A DNA stretch of 64,000 bases, from positions 1-64,000 of the forward strand of contig NZ_VTHJ01000040.1 of the NCBI RefSeq assembly GCF_008386495.1, read 5' to 3'. Shown here piece after piece: positions 17,999-25,870 of the stretch. Under the pieces are notes generated by a model. The model had not been told where the DNA came from and made no database searches. It saw nothing but the letters and a program-made list of their open reading frames with translations. How positions within the stretch are numbered: position 1 is the stretch's first letter; every line of letters begins with the position of its first letter. The translations under genes were made by a program, and so were the position numbers. The stretch comes from Streptomyces tailanensis (GTDB taxonomy: Bacteria > Actinomycetota > Actinomycetes > Streptomycetales > Streptomycetaceae).

Positions 17999-19322
17999 GC
18001 CTCGATCCGCCGTGCGTGTGAACATCGATGGCATGCCGGAAGCCGCAGCACTGCCAGTCGACACTCCGCGGCCCCCGCGCAAGCTCTACCGCAGCAGCGA
18101 CGGTCGCTGGCTCGGAGGCGTGGCGCGAGGGCTCGCCGGACATCTCGGCCTGCCCGTGACCTGGGTGCGGCTCGTCTTCGCCGGCCTGTTCATGGCGGAC
18201 GGCCTGGGCGCGCTGGTGTACGCGGCGTTCTGGTTCTTCGTGCCGCTCGGCGTGGGCGGGGTCGACAGCCAGCGGCCCCCGGCCATCGCCGCCGAGACTT
18301 TGCCCGACGGCCGCCGCAGACTGGTGGCCCGCAAGCCGGACCGGGGCCAGATCGTCGCCCTTCTCCTCATGGTCGTCGTGGCCATGGTCTTCGTCGGCAA
18401 TGTGAACCTCGGCGACGGCGCCAGAGCGTATCTCTGGCCCACGGTGCTCGTCGCGGCCGGCGTGGCCCTGGTCTGGCGACAGGCGGACAACGCCCGGCGA
18501 GCCCGCTGGGCCGAGGTCGGCCGCCGTCGGCGCACGATCACTCTGCTCCGCTCGGTGGGCGGAGTCCTGCTGGTCACCGCGGGTGCCTCCGGGATCTTCG
18601 TACTGCAGGGCTCCGCCGCCCACCTCGGCTCGGTGCTGCAGGCGGCACTCGCGGTCCTCGTCGGTATAACGCTGCTGGCGGGCCCGTACCTCGTCCGTAT
18701 GACCCAGGACCTGTCCGAGGAGCGACTGATGCGCATCCGGGCCCAGGAGCGCGCGGAGGTCGCGGCCCACGTTCACGACTCGGTGCTGCACACACTGACG
18801 TTGATACAGCGCAACGCCGACAACCCGAACGAGGTCCGCCGCCTCGCCCGCGCCCAGGAGCGCGACCTGCGCACCTGGCTGTACAAACCCGAGGGCACCG
18901 GCAAGGACGAGGAGGACGAGCCCGACACCCTCGCCGAGGCCGTGCGGCGCAACGCGGCGGAGGTCGAGGACAAGCACGGCGTCCCGATAGAGGTGGTCGT
19001 GGTCGGCGACTGCCCTCTCGACGAGGGACTGACCGCGCAGATGCAGGCCGCGCGCGAGGCGATGGTGAACGCCGCCAAGTACGGTGGCGAGGGCGGCGCC
19101 GTACAGGTCTTCGCCGAAGTCGAGGGCAGGACGGTCTTCGTGTCCGTCCGTGACCGAGGCCCCGGCTTCGACCTCGATTCGATACCCGCCGACCGCATGG
19201 GCGTCAGAGAATCGATCATCGGCCGCATGGAGCGCAACGGCGGTACGGCACGGCTCCGCGCCGTACCGGACGGCGGCACGGAGGTCGAGTTGGAGATGGA
19301 GAGGGCGGAGACGACGTCATGA
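17997..19322 (+). CDS. PspC-domain sensor histidine kinase
   Basis: The N-terminus carries a PspC domain (Y-R-S-S-D-G-R-W-L-G-G-V-A-R-G-L, about 31-46 plus two membrane segments), followed by three more hydrophobic segments. The phosphoacceptor region A-H-V-H-D-S-V-L-H-T-L places the histidine at about H260 (NarL-type kinase, HisKA_3-like), then a Bergerat ATPase domain (A-M-V-N-A-A-K-Y-G N-box; D-R-G-P-G-F G1-box) near the C-terminus. It phosphorylates the regulator encoded next, whose start overlaps its stop (ATGA). Start 17997 overlaps a CCCTGAT box; ATG 18033 is an equally good choice. PspC fusion points to envelope-stress sensing. Confidence 0.9.
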   Translation: MPRSAVRVNIDGMPEAAALPVDTPRPPRKLYRSSDGRWLGGVARGLAGHLGLPVTWVRLVFAGLFMADGLGALVYAAFWFFVPLGVGGVDSQRPPAIAAETLPDGRRRLVARKPDRGQIVALLLMVVVAMVFVGNVNLGDGARAYLWPTVLVAAGVALVWRQADNARRARWAEVGRRRRTITLLRSVGGVLLVTAGASGIFVLQGSAAHLGSVLQAALAVLVGITLLAGPYLVRMTQDLSEERLMRIRAQERAEVAAHVHDSVLHTLTLIQRNADNPNEVRRLARAQERDLRTWLYKPEGTGKDEEDEPDTLAEAVRRNAAEVEDKHGVPIEVVVVGDCPLDEGLTAQMQAAREAMVNAAKYGGEGGAVQVFAEVEGRTVFVSVRDRGPGFDLDSIPADRMGVRESIIGRMERNGGTARLRAVPDGGTEVELEMERAETTS

Positions 19323-20185
19323 GCGACGCGAACCGGGCGAACGACCTTGCTGCACAGGGCGGTTCGGGCACGGAACCGACCGAGGGTCAGGGAGGCCCGG
19401 CCGCTCCGGGACCCGGGCAGGGACCTCGGCCGGCAGCCGCGCCGGGGACCGGATCCGCCGATGGCGAGCCCAACACGGCCGCTGCGTCCGGTGAGTCGGC
19501 GGGGACTGCGGGCTCCGGGCCCGGCCGGCATGTTCGGGTCGTGCTGGTTGACGATCACCGTATGTTCCGTACGGGAGTGCAGGCCGAGATCGGGCAGACG
19601 GACCGTACGGGCGTGGAGGTCGTCGGGGAGGCACCCGATGTCGACCAGGCGGTTTCGGTGATCACTAGCACACGGCCCGAGGTGGTGCTCCTCGATGTCC
19701 ATCTGCCCGGTGGCGGTGGTGTCGAAGTGCTGCGCCGCTGCTCGGCGTTGATGACGGACACCGAGCAGCCCGTTCGGTTCCTCGCACTGTCCGTGTCGGA
19801 CGCGGCGGAGGACGTCATCGGAGTGATCCGGGGCGGTGCGCGGGGGTATGTCACCAAGACGATCACCGGGTCCGACTTGGTGGACTCCATCTTCCGGGTC
19901 CAGGACGGCGACGCGGTCTTCTCCCCGCGACTGGCCGGCTTCGTCCTCGATGCCTTCGCCTCGACCGACGCCCCGCCCGTGGACGAAGACCTCGACCGTC
20001 TCACCCAGCGCGAGCGTGAGGTACTGCGTCTCATCGCCCGTGGCTATGCGTACAAGGAGATCGCCAAGCAGCTCTTCATCTCCGTGAAGACGGTGGAGTC
20101 CCATGTCTCCGCCGTACTGCGGAAGTTGCAGTTGTCCAACCGGCATGAGTTGACGAGGTGGGCGACGGCACGACGGCTGGTGTGA
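19319..20185 (+). CDS. LuxR/NarL-type response regulator
   Basis: ATG 19319 overlaps the kinase stop by 4 bases. A disordered Gly/Ala/Pro-rich leader of about 70 residues precedes the receiver domain (V-L-V-D-D-H; acidic pair D78-D79; phosphoacceptor D126 in V-V-L-L-D-V-H). The C-terminal helix-turn-helix (L-T-Q-R-E-R-E-V-L-R-L-I-A-R-G, recognition helix S-V-K-T-V-E-S-H-V) is standard NarL/FixJ type. It should bind DNA as a dimer after phosphorylation by the PspC-histidine kinase; the boxes at 17923-17998 are candidate targets. The long leader is unusual for the family. Confidence 0.92.
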   Translation: MSDANRANDLAAQGGSGTEPTEGQGGPAAPGPGQGPRPAAAPGTGSADGEPNTAAASGESAGTAGSGPGRHVRVVLVDDHRMFRTGVQAEIGQTDRTGVEVVGEAPDVDQAVSVITSTRPEVVLLDVHLPGGGGVEVLRRCSALMTDTEQPVRFLALSVSDAAEDVIGVIRGGARGYVTKTITGSDLVDSIFRVQDGDAVFSPRLAGFVLDAFASTDAPPVDEDLDRLTQREREVLRLIARGYAYKEIAKQLFISVKTVESHVSAVLRKLQLSNRHELTRWATARRLV

Positions 20186-20206
20186 GCGTCATACGGGGGT
20201 GAGCTG

Positions 20207-20225
20207 GGGGCGACAGCCTCGCCCC
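20207..20225. terminator. Hairpin between convergent regulator genes
   Basis: GGGGCGA (20207-20213) and TCGCCCC (20219-20225), 5-base loop, between the stops of the response regulator and the TetR gene. Confidence 0.45.
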
Positions 20226-20272
20226 TGGTGTGATGGCGCCCGGCTGGCACCTGGGGTGGCCCCGGGCGGCGC

Positions 20273-20953
20273 TCAGTTCGCAGCCGTTCGCTGCTCCGCC
20301 AAGCCGTTGAGGAGGGCCCGGAGGCCGAGTTCGAAGGTCTGGTCGGGGGTGGCGTTGTACTCGGTGGCGGCGGGGGAGTCCAGGCGGGTGCGGAGACGGG
20401 GGAAGGCCATGGCGACCTCGGCTGCCTTGGCCATGGTGTCCCGCATCAGCTCTTCGGGGTCGCCGCCGTCGCGGTTCAGACGGCGGGTGAGCGAGGCCGT
20501 GGCGGAGGCGCCCAGCGCGCTGCCGAGTACGAAGGTGAGGACGGCGGCGGCAGCGCGGTCCGCCTCGGGGCCGGTGAAGCCGCCCGCTTCGTAGACGGCG
20601 AGGCTGTGGTCGTCGTAGCGGGACTTGCCGGGGCCGTAGAAGAGGTAGGAGCCGAAGGCCTGGACGAGCCACGGGTGGCGGGTGAGCATCGTGTACAGGT
20701 CGGTGGCCAGGGAGGTGGCCGCGGTGTGCCAGTCGACCGTGGTGAGGTCGGGCAGGGGGATCTCGTCCCACACCGCGTCGCCGACGAGCAGGACCAGGTC
20801 GTCCTTGTTCTTGACGTGCCAGTAGACGGCTGTGGCGGCGGTGCCGAGCCGCTTGCCCAGGCTGCGCATGTTCAGACCCTCCAGACCCTCCTCGTCGAGC
20901 AGTTCGATGGCGGTCCGGATGATCTGTTCCCGGGTCAGCGTGTCGCGTGGCAT
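20273..20953 (-). CDS. TetR family transcriptional repressor
   Basis: 226 residues from ATG 20953. The N-terminal helix-turn-helix is clear: L-T-R-E-Q-I-I-R-T-A-I-E-L-L-D-E-E-G, then M-R-S-L-G-K-R-L-G-T-A-A-T-A-V-Y-W-H-V. The W-H-V-K-N-K end is typical of the TetR subclass with a tetracycline-repressor-like C-terminal ligand domain. A -10-like TATCGT (20965-20960) ends 6 bases before the ATG and no ribosome-binding site is present, so the mRNA may be leaderless. Five operator-like boxes (20981-21121) lie between it and the divergent pair of small membrane proteins, so it most likely represses itself and them. Ligand unknown. Confidence 0.9.
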   Translation of the reverse strand: MPRDTLTREQIIRTAIELLDEEGLEGLNMRSLGKRLGTAATAVYWHVKNKDDLVLLVGDAVWDEIPLPDLTTVDWHTAATSLATDLYTMLTRHPWLVQAFGSYLFYGPGKSRYDDHSLAVYEAGGFTGPEADRAAAAVLTFVLGSALGASATASLTRRLNRDGGDPEELMRDTMAKAAEVAMAFPRLRTRLDSPAATEYNATPDQTFELGLRALLNGLAEQRTAAN

Positions 20954-20980
20954 GGCGTCACGATAGGGCACATGAAGGGG

Positions 20981-21121
20981 ACTTGTACAAAGTGCAGGTG
21001 CCTGCCTGTACTTAGTTCAAGTCACCCCCCTCCCTGTACTTGCACTTAGTTCAGGTACTGCCCTACCTTCGAATTGCACTTAGTTCAAGGAGTGCTTCGG
21101 GCCCCACTTGAACTAAGTGCA
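20981..21121. promoter_or_regulatory. Array of five 16-base TetR operator boxes
   Basis: Boxes of consensus TGCACTTAGTTCAAGT: 21007-21022, 21041-21056 and 21075-21090 in one orientation, exactly 34 bases apart, and the reverse complement at 20981-20996 and 21106-21121. Each box contains a short inverted repeat ACTT-N5-AAGT (imperfect in some copies). Box 3 overlaps TTGCAC (21040-21045), which with TACCTT (21064-21069, 18-base spacer) makes a promoter for the plus-strand pair; box 1 overlaps the region of a TTGTAC 19 bases before the TetR -10. Confidence 0.75.
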
Positions 21122-21159
21122 ACACCGGACGCCAGCCAGACAAGCCAAGGGAGTCGACC

Positions 21160-21678
21160 ATGAACGTCTTCATCGCCGTACTGCAACTGCTCGTCGCCGC
21201 GGCCTTCGTGAGCATCCCGGTGGTGCGTCACCGCTATGGAGCCGCCGCGATGGCGGGCGCCGAGGCGGAACTGGAACGGCAGGGGGTGCGAAGGACGGCG
21301 CTGGCCGAGAACGGGATGAGGTTCGATGCCGGGGGCCATGAGACGGCGGCTCCCGTCTCGGTCGCCGTGATCATGACGACCCTGGCCGGGCTCAACCTTG
21401 CGGACAGCTCCTGGGCGGGGACCCTGACCTGGATCTTCCAGTCGCTCGTCCTGCTCGGCAACTGCGTGATCCTCTACAGCCAGTTGACCGCGGAGCAGTC
21501 GGTGCGGTCCGCCTTCGCACGCAAGGGCGACCCGATGCTGGCGCGTGTCGACGTCAAGGCGCTGCTCAAGGCGGCCGGGGTCGGCTTCCCCGCCTGGGTC
21601 TGGACTCTGCAGAACGTGCGCCACGCGGTGGTGTTCGGAGCCTCCGCCCTCGCGCTGCTGACGCTCGTCGTCGCATGA
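21160..21678 (+). CDS. Small membrane protein, first of a paralogous pair
   Basis: 172 residues. The architecture is a first membrane helix (about 1-22), a polar loop with A-E-A-E-L-E-R-Q-G, and three more hydrophobic segments. The segment L-A-G-L-N-L-A and a late G-F-P-A-W-V-W-T-L-Q-N-V-R are shared with the next gene (L-G-S-L-N-L-A; G-F-P-S-W-L-R-P-L-V-Q-V-R). I do not recognise the family with certainty. Its promoter is overlapped by the TetR operator array, so it is probably induced when the regulator binds its ligand. Ligand export, membrane protection or a stress role are all possible. Confidence 0.75.
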   Translation: MNVFIAVLQLLVAAAFVSIPVVRHRYGAAAMAGAEAELERQGVRRTALAENGMRFDAGGHETAAPVSVAVIMTTLAGLNLADSSWAGTLTWIFQSLVLLGNCVILYSQLTAEQSVRSAFARKGDPMLARVDVKALLKAAGVGFPAWVWTLQNVRHAVVFGASALALLTLVVA

Positions 21679-21766
21679 CGGCACCCCCTACCGGTTCCCC
21701 CTCACCCTGACCGGTCCCTGCCACCCCTCAATCCGACCACTCCCCGACACCCGCCGGAGGTTCATC

Positions 21767-22315
21767 ATGCCGATCGCCGTTCTCATCGCCGCCACGCTGC
21801 AACTCCTGCTCGCGGTGACGTTTCTCGTCATCCCCGTCGCCGTATGGAAGACCGGAGGTGCGGCTCAGCGGGCGGCCGAAGCGGAGGTCGTACGGCAGGG
21901 GCGGCCGCCCGAGGTTCTCGCTCGGCACGGGATCAGGTTCAAGGAGGAGGTGTGGGAGTATGCGCTGGCGCTCGGCATCGCCGCGACGCTGACGGTGCTG
22001 GGGTCGCTCAACCTCGCGGGGATCGGGGCCGGCCGGGTGCTGTCGTGGGTCCTCGAACCGGTCGTGCTGGTCGGGGTGGGGCTCGTGACCGCCGGACAGG
22101 TGTTCGCGGCGCGATACACCGAGGCCGCGTTCAGGAAGTCCGACGACGCTGCCGTACGGGACCTGGACGGACGGGCCGTGATCGACGCGGCGAGCGCCGG
22201 ATTCCCGTCCTGGCTGCGGCCGTTGGTGCAGGTGCGCTGTGCGCTGGCGACGCTGGGCTCGCTCCTCGTCATCGTTCTGCTGTCGACACCGGCGGCCGGG
22301 ACGCACTTCGGCTAG
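21767..22315 (+). CDS. Small membrane protein, second of a paralogous pair
   Basis: 182 residues, homologous along its length to the product of 21160-21678: N-terminal helix with L-Q-L-L-L-A-V-T-F-L-V-I-P-V, loop A-E-A-E-V-V-R-Q-G-R, central L-G-S-L-N-L-A and late G-F-P-S-W-L-R-P-L. ATG 21767 follows GCCGGAGG. It lies 88 bases after its paralogue with no operator box between, so both are probably on one transcript from the TetR-controlled promoter. The pair may act as a heteromer. The gene is convergent with the NlpC/P60 gene. Confidence 0.75.
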   Translation: MPIAVLIAATLQLLLAVTFLVIPVAVWKTGGAAQRAAEAEVVRQGRPPEVLARHGIRFKEEVWEYALALGIAATLTVLGSLNLAGIGAGRVLSWVLEPVVLVGVGLVTAGQVFAARYTEAAFRKSDDAAVRDLDGRAVIDAASAGFPSWLRPLVQVRCALATLGSLLVIVLLSTPAAGTHFG

Positions 22316-22335
22316 GCCCGGTCAGGAACTCGGGT

Positions 22336-23415
22336 TCAGGCCACCCGCGTGGCCCCCGCGAAGGGCATCTCGTCCAGGGGGGCCACGCGGACCGGAGCGG
22401 AGGGGTTCGGGGCGTGGATCATCTTGCCGTTGCCGACGTAGATGCCCACGTGGCTGATGCCGGAGTAGAAGAAGACCAGGTCGCCGGGGCGGAGTGCGGA
22501 GCGGGCGACGCGGCGGCCGGCGTTGATCTGGGAGTAGGTCGTGCGAGGGAGCGAGACACCGGCGGAGTGGAACGCGGCCTGGGTCAGTCCCGAGCAGTCG
22601 AAGGCGTTGGGGCCGGTGGCGCCCCAGACGTAGGGGCTGCCGAGCTTGGAGTAGGCGTAGGAGATGGCCGCGGCGGCACGGGAGTTGGGGGCGTCGGCGG
22701 TGGCGGAGGCGGGCGAGACCGGGCCGGTGAGGCCGCGCTGGGACGAGGCGGAGGAGCGCGAGGCGCGGCCCGTGCCGCCGCCCCCGGTGTCGAGCCGGGC
22801 CCGGTCCCCGGTGGTGAGCCGGTCGAGCAGTTGTCGCGCCTCGGTCAGCTTCGAGGTGACGGACTTCTTGTGGCGCTTCAGCTCCGTCTGCCGGGTCTTG
22901 AGCGTGCCCAGTTCGACGCGGGCGGCCCCGCGCAGCCGTTCGATCTCCTGCAACTGCTGCCGTACGCTCGCCACGTCCGCCGCCTGCCTGCTGCCGACCC
23001 GCTCGGCGAGGGCGGCGCTGTCCAGGTACTGGTCCGGATCGCCGGAGAGCGCCAGCTGCCACGCGGGATCCATGCCCCCGTTCCGGTACTGCTCCGCCGC
23101 CAGCGAACCCAGTTCGTCCCGCGCCGAGTTGAGCTGGTCCGTGCGGCGGGCCGCCTGGTCGCGCAGCTTGTCCAGGTTCTCCTGCGCCTTGTCGGCCTTC
23201 TCCTTCGCGCCGTTGTACTTCTCGGTGGAGACCTCGGCCTCCTCGTACAGCTTGTTCACCTTCGCCTTGACCTGGTCCGGCGTGAGCTGTGGATCGGCGT
23301 GCCCGATGCCGTCGAACCCGGTCGCCGTCGCCGCGCTCGCGAGGGCGAAGGTCGCGGCGGTGCGGAACGTATGACCGCCGAGCGAGCGCTGTCTGGGCTT
23401 GCGGTGCGCTGCCAC
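22336..23415 (-). CDS. Secreted NlpC/P60 cell-wall hydrolase, no riboswitch
   Basis: 359 residues from GTG 23415 (GGAG upstream). A signal peptide covers about residues 1-40, a long coiled-coil region about 45-190, a Ser/Gly-rich linker to ~240, then the NlpC/P60 endopeptidase domain with the catalytic cysteine in D-C-S-G-L-T (about residue 270) and histidine in S-H-V-G-I-Y-V-G. It should cleave peptide stems of peptidoglycan. It is a paralogue of the product at 24268-25449, but its ~190-base 5' leader does not contain the ydaO motif. A TTACCA-N18-TAGCGT promoter lies upstream (23645-23616). The coiled coil may control access to the active site, as in RipA-like hydrolases. Confidence 0.9.
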   Translation of the reverse strand: MAAHRKPRQRSLGGHTFRTAATFALASAATATGFDGIGHADPQLTPDQVKAKVNKLYEEAEVSTEKYNGAKEKADKAQENLDKLRDQAARRTDQLNSARDELGSLAAEQYRNGGMDPAWQLALSGDPDQYLDSAALAERVGSRQAADVASVRQQLQEIERLRGAARVELGTLKTRQTELKRHKKSVTSKLTEARQLLDRLTTGDRARLDTGGGGTGRASRSSASSQRGLTGPVSPASATADAPNSRAAAAISYAYSKLGSPYVWGATGPNAFDCSGLTQAAFHSAGVSLPRTTYSQINAGRRVARSALRPGDLVFFYSGISHVGIYVGNGKMIHAPNPSAPVRVAPLDEMPFAGATRVA

Positions 23416-23891
23416 GTGGACTCCATGTCCTCTCGTACGACTCGTACGACCGCCGTCCGTACGTCCGTGCGCACGGACCGCCTGGGGGAGCGGTTACGCG
23501 TCCGGCGGCGGCCCGCACAGGGGGGGAGTGGGACGCCGCCGGACCTTCTCGGCGGTGGTGTCCGACTGCCGCCCCTGGCCCGGGCGGCGGTGGGAAGCCG
23601 GTCACCTGGTGGAGGACGCTAAGCCCGGCCGTGTCCGCCTGGTAACGCTTTGTGTGGAAGTGGCGTGCATCGACCGTGACCTGACCATATGTGACCGTGA
23701 TCCAGCCTTGGTGTCGCCGACTTCACGCTCCGTGATGACCGATGCGGCGATTTCCAGCCGGATAGGGGTGAAGTGGTGCTACGGAGCGCATATATGCAAG
23801 ATCATCGGGCATGATCGGGGGTGCTGCTTACGCTGTGCAGCGCCCGCCCCCGGTGCCCGGCGGAACCCCGTCCTCTCATTAGGCTCCGCCC
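23416..23891. other. Divergent intergenic region upstream of an NlpC/P60 gene
   Basis: 476 bases without a gene. It holds a promoter (23616-23645), a ~190-base untranslated leader with a direct repeat TCGTACGAC at 23433-23451 and GC-rich stems, and AT-richer sequence before the small membrane protein at 23892. I looked for a ydaO element and did not find one. Confidence 0.5.
23616..23645 (-). promoter_or_regulatory. Promoter of the first NlpC/P60 gene
   Basis: TTACCA (23645-23640), 18-base spacer, TAGCGT (23621-23616) on the minus strand. The same -10 hexamer and spacing occur in the promoter of the paralogue (25674-25703). Confidence 0.5.
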
Positions 23892-24245
23892 ATGGACGTA
23901 CTCATCCATCTCTTCGTCGCCCTCCACATCATCGGCATCGCCGCCCTCCTCGGTGGCTTCCTCACCCAGATGAAGGCGCTGGGTCAGGGCCTGGCCCGCT
24001 TCGTCCCCGCGATGCTCCACGGCGCCCTCACCATGCTGATCACCGGCGCCGTCCTCGTCGGCCTCAACCAGGCCGACGACCAGCCTGTCAACAACATCAA
24101 GATCGGCGTGAAGCTGGCCCTGCTGGTCGTGATCCTGGGGCTGGTGTACGTGAAGCGGGACGAGGAGACGGTGGAGAAGCCTCTCTTCGGTCTGGTCGGC
24201 CTGCTGACGACCGCGAACATCTTCATCGCGGTGCTCTGGACGTGA
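23892..24245 (+). CDS. Small four-helix membrane protein, unknown function
   Basis: 117 residues with four hydrophobic segments: I-H-L-F-V-A-L-H-I-I-G (about 5-25), a second at 40-58, a third after K-I-G-V-K-L-A-L-L (about 73-90) and a last at 100-117. There is a conserved-looking histidine in the first helix (L-H-I-I-G) and one in P-A-M-L-H-G, as in small integral membrane proteins of heme or quinone-linked type, but no firm family assignment. It stands alone between two convergent/divergent NlpC/P60 genes. Confidence 0.7.
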   Translation: MDVLIHLFVALHIIGIAALLGGFLTQMKALGQGLARFVPAMLHGALTMLITGAVLVGLNQADDQPVNNIKIGVKLALLVVILGLVYVKRDEETVEKPLFGLVGLLTTANIFIAVLWT

Positions 24246-24267
24246 GGCCCTGAGGTCTTTTTGGGGC

Positions 24268-25449
24268 CTACGCCGGCCGCACCACGCTGTGGATCGACGA
24301 CTCCCCGTCGTAGAACACCGACTCTTCCCGCACATACGCCCCCGGCTTCGGCGCGTGGATCATCATGCCGTTGCCGATGTAGAGGCCGACGTGGCCGATG
24401 TTGTCGTAGAAGAAGATCAGGTCGCCGGGCCTGGCGCCCGCGAGGGAGACGGTGGTGCCGGCGGTGACCTGGTCGTAGGTGGTGCGGGGGAGGTCGACAC
24501 CGGCGGCCTTCCAGGCGGCCTGGGTGAGGCCGGAGCAGTCGTAGGAGCCGGGGCCGGTGGCGCCCCAGACGTACGGCTTGCCGATCTGCGCGCGGGCGAA
24601 GGTGAGGGCCTTGGCGGCCTTCGAGGCGTACGTCGAGTCCTCGACCGTCGTGGTCGTACTCGGGGACGTGGACGTGTTCGTCTCGGTGGTCGTGGCGGTG
24701 GAGGTCTCCTGCTGGGCCTCCTGCGTCTGCTGGGACGCCTGGGCCGCCGCCTGCTGACGCGCCAGTTCCTCTGCCTTGCGGTCGGCCTCCTCCTGCTCGC
24801 GCTGCTCGATCGCGGCGAGCCGGGCCTTCTCCTCGGCGGTCAGCCGGGACAGCAGTTCACGGGCCTCGGCGAGCTTCGCCTGGACCTTGGCCTTGTTGGA
24901 CTTGAGGGTGTTCTGCGACTCGGTGAGCTGTTCGAGGCTTTCGGTCGCCTTCTGGCGCTGCTCGGTCGCCTCGGCCTGCTGCGTGATGTAGTCGTCGACG
25001 GCGCCCTTCTGGCGGTCCGTCAGCCGGTCCATCAGCTGGTTCTGGTCGAAGTAGTCCTGCGGGTTGTCCGCCAGGAGCAGCGACGCCGCGTCGGGGGAGG
25101 CCGCGCCCGTGCGGTACTGGGCGGCCGCGAACGAACCCAGCTGTTCCCGCGCCTCGTTGAGCTTCTCCGTGCGCTGGGCGACATCGTCGAGGAGGGTGTC
25201 GACCTCCTTCTTCTGCTGGGTCGCCTTCTCCCTGGCCGAGTTGTAGTTCTCGGTCGCTGTCTCCGCGCCGCGGTAGAGGGCGTCTACCTTCTTCTCGACC
25301 TCCTCCAGACTCGGCTTGTCGTCGGTCGAGGGGGCGGCGTTGGCCGACTGGGAGAGCAGGGCCACTGAGGTGAGGGCGGCCGTGGCGAGGGCCGGGGTGC
25401 GTATGCCCGCGCGCGTTCGGGGCGGACGCGGCTTGCGGTGCGGCGCCAT
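24268..25449 (-). CDS. Secreted NlpC/P60 cell-wall hydrolase under a c-di-AMP riboswitch
   Basis: 393 residues from ATG 25449, preceded by GGAAGGAG. Signal peptide about 1-38, coiled-coil region about 45-235, Gln/Thr-rich linker, then the NlpC/P60 domain with the catalytic cysteine in D-C-S-G-L-T and histidine in G-H-V-G-L-Y-I-G. It is a paralogue of the product at 22336-23415. Its 5' leader carries a ydaO-type element (25471-25627), the c-di-AMP-sensing riboswitch often found before cell-wall hydrolase genes in Streptomyces (for example rpfA), so high c-di-AMP is expected to reduce expression. Promoter TTCACA-N18-TAGCGT lies at 25703-25674. Confidence 0.92.
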   Translation of the reverse strand: MAPHRKPRPPRTRAGIRTPALATAALTSVALLSQSANAAPSTDDKPSLEEVEKKVDALYRGAETATENYNSAREKATQQKKEVDTLLDDVAQRTEKLNEAREQLGSFAAAQYRTGAASPDAASLLLADNPQDYFDQNQLMDRLTDRQKGAVDDYITQQAEATEQRQKATESLEQLTESQNTLKSNKAKVQAKLAEARELLSRLTAEEKARLAAIEQREQEEADRKAEELARQQAAAQASQQTQEAQQETSTATTTETNTSTSPSTTTTVEDSTYASKAAKALTFARAQIGKPYVWGATGPGSYDCSGLTQAAWKAAGVDLPRTTYDQVTAGTTVSLAGARPGDLIFFYDNIGHVGLYIGNGMMIHAPKPGAYVREESVFYDGESSIHSVVRPA

Positions 25450-25470
25450 GGTTCGGCGTCTCCTTCCGTT

Positions 25471-25627
25471 GTCCGCCTACCGAGTTAGCTGTCGGGTTCG
25501 GGCGCGTGCTTCGGAAGGTTTGCCCTACGACCCTTGCCGCGCACGGCAGTCGGGTCGATTCACCCCAGAGGTCGGTGGGTCCCCGGCTCCGGCTGCCAGG
25601 AGAGGCGTACCGGACTCGGCGGAGGCC
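25471..25627 (-). promoter_or_regulatory. ydaO/yuaA c-di-AMP riboswitch
   Basis: The minus-strand leader contains the hallmark segments in order: GCCGAGTCCGG, GGAGCCGGGGACCC, GGGGTGAATC, GCCCGAACCCG, and CAGCTAACTCGGTAGGCG. The first and last pair through CCGCC/GGCGG and CGAG/CTCG to form the closing helix. The element ends 21 bases before the start codon of the NlpC/P60 gene. Confidence 0.88.
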
Positions 25628-25673
25628 GTGCGGCCCGGCGACGTTCGCCGGTTGGGTCGTACGGCCCAGCAAA

Positions 25674-25703
25674 ACGCTAGCCAACTCGTGTGGTCCGTGT
25701 GAA
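25674..25703 (-). promoter_or_regulatory. Promoter of the riboswitch-controlled NlpC/P60 gene
   Basis: TTCACA (25703-25698), 18-base spacer, TAGCGT (25679-25674). Transcription would begin about 40 bases before the riboswitch. Confidence 0.5.
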
Positions 25704-25838
25704 GGTTGATGTTCGATATGCCCGATACGTTTTCGTGACCTTAGCCTCTCGGACGCGATAGGCGCTACGATCGATCGCTTACCGTTGTGAGGCGAGTGCG
25801 GTGGGTCACGGGTGCCGACTTTCCGGGGCGGGCCCTCG

Positions 25839-25861
25839 TTGTCGGTGGGGGCGCCTAGACT
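25839..25861 (+). promoter_or_regulatory. RecA-independent DNA-damage (PafBC-type) promoter of pcrA
   Basis: TTGTCGGTG (25839-25847), exactly 8 bases, TAGACT (25856-25861): a perfect match to the actinobacterial motif TTGTCRGTG-N8-TANNNT. The pcrA ATG is 10 bases further. Helicase genes are known members of this regulon. Confidence 0.75.
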
Positions 25862-25870
25862 CGGAGAGCG

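Noticed and set aside
23416..23609. Possible second ydaO riboswitch
   Set aside because: The hallmark AGCTAAC-type segment and closing helix are missing in the leader of the first NlpC/P60 gene.
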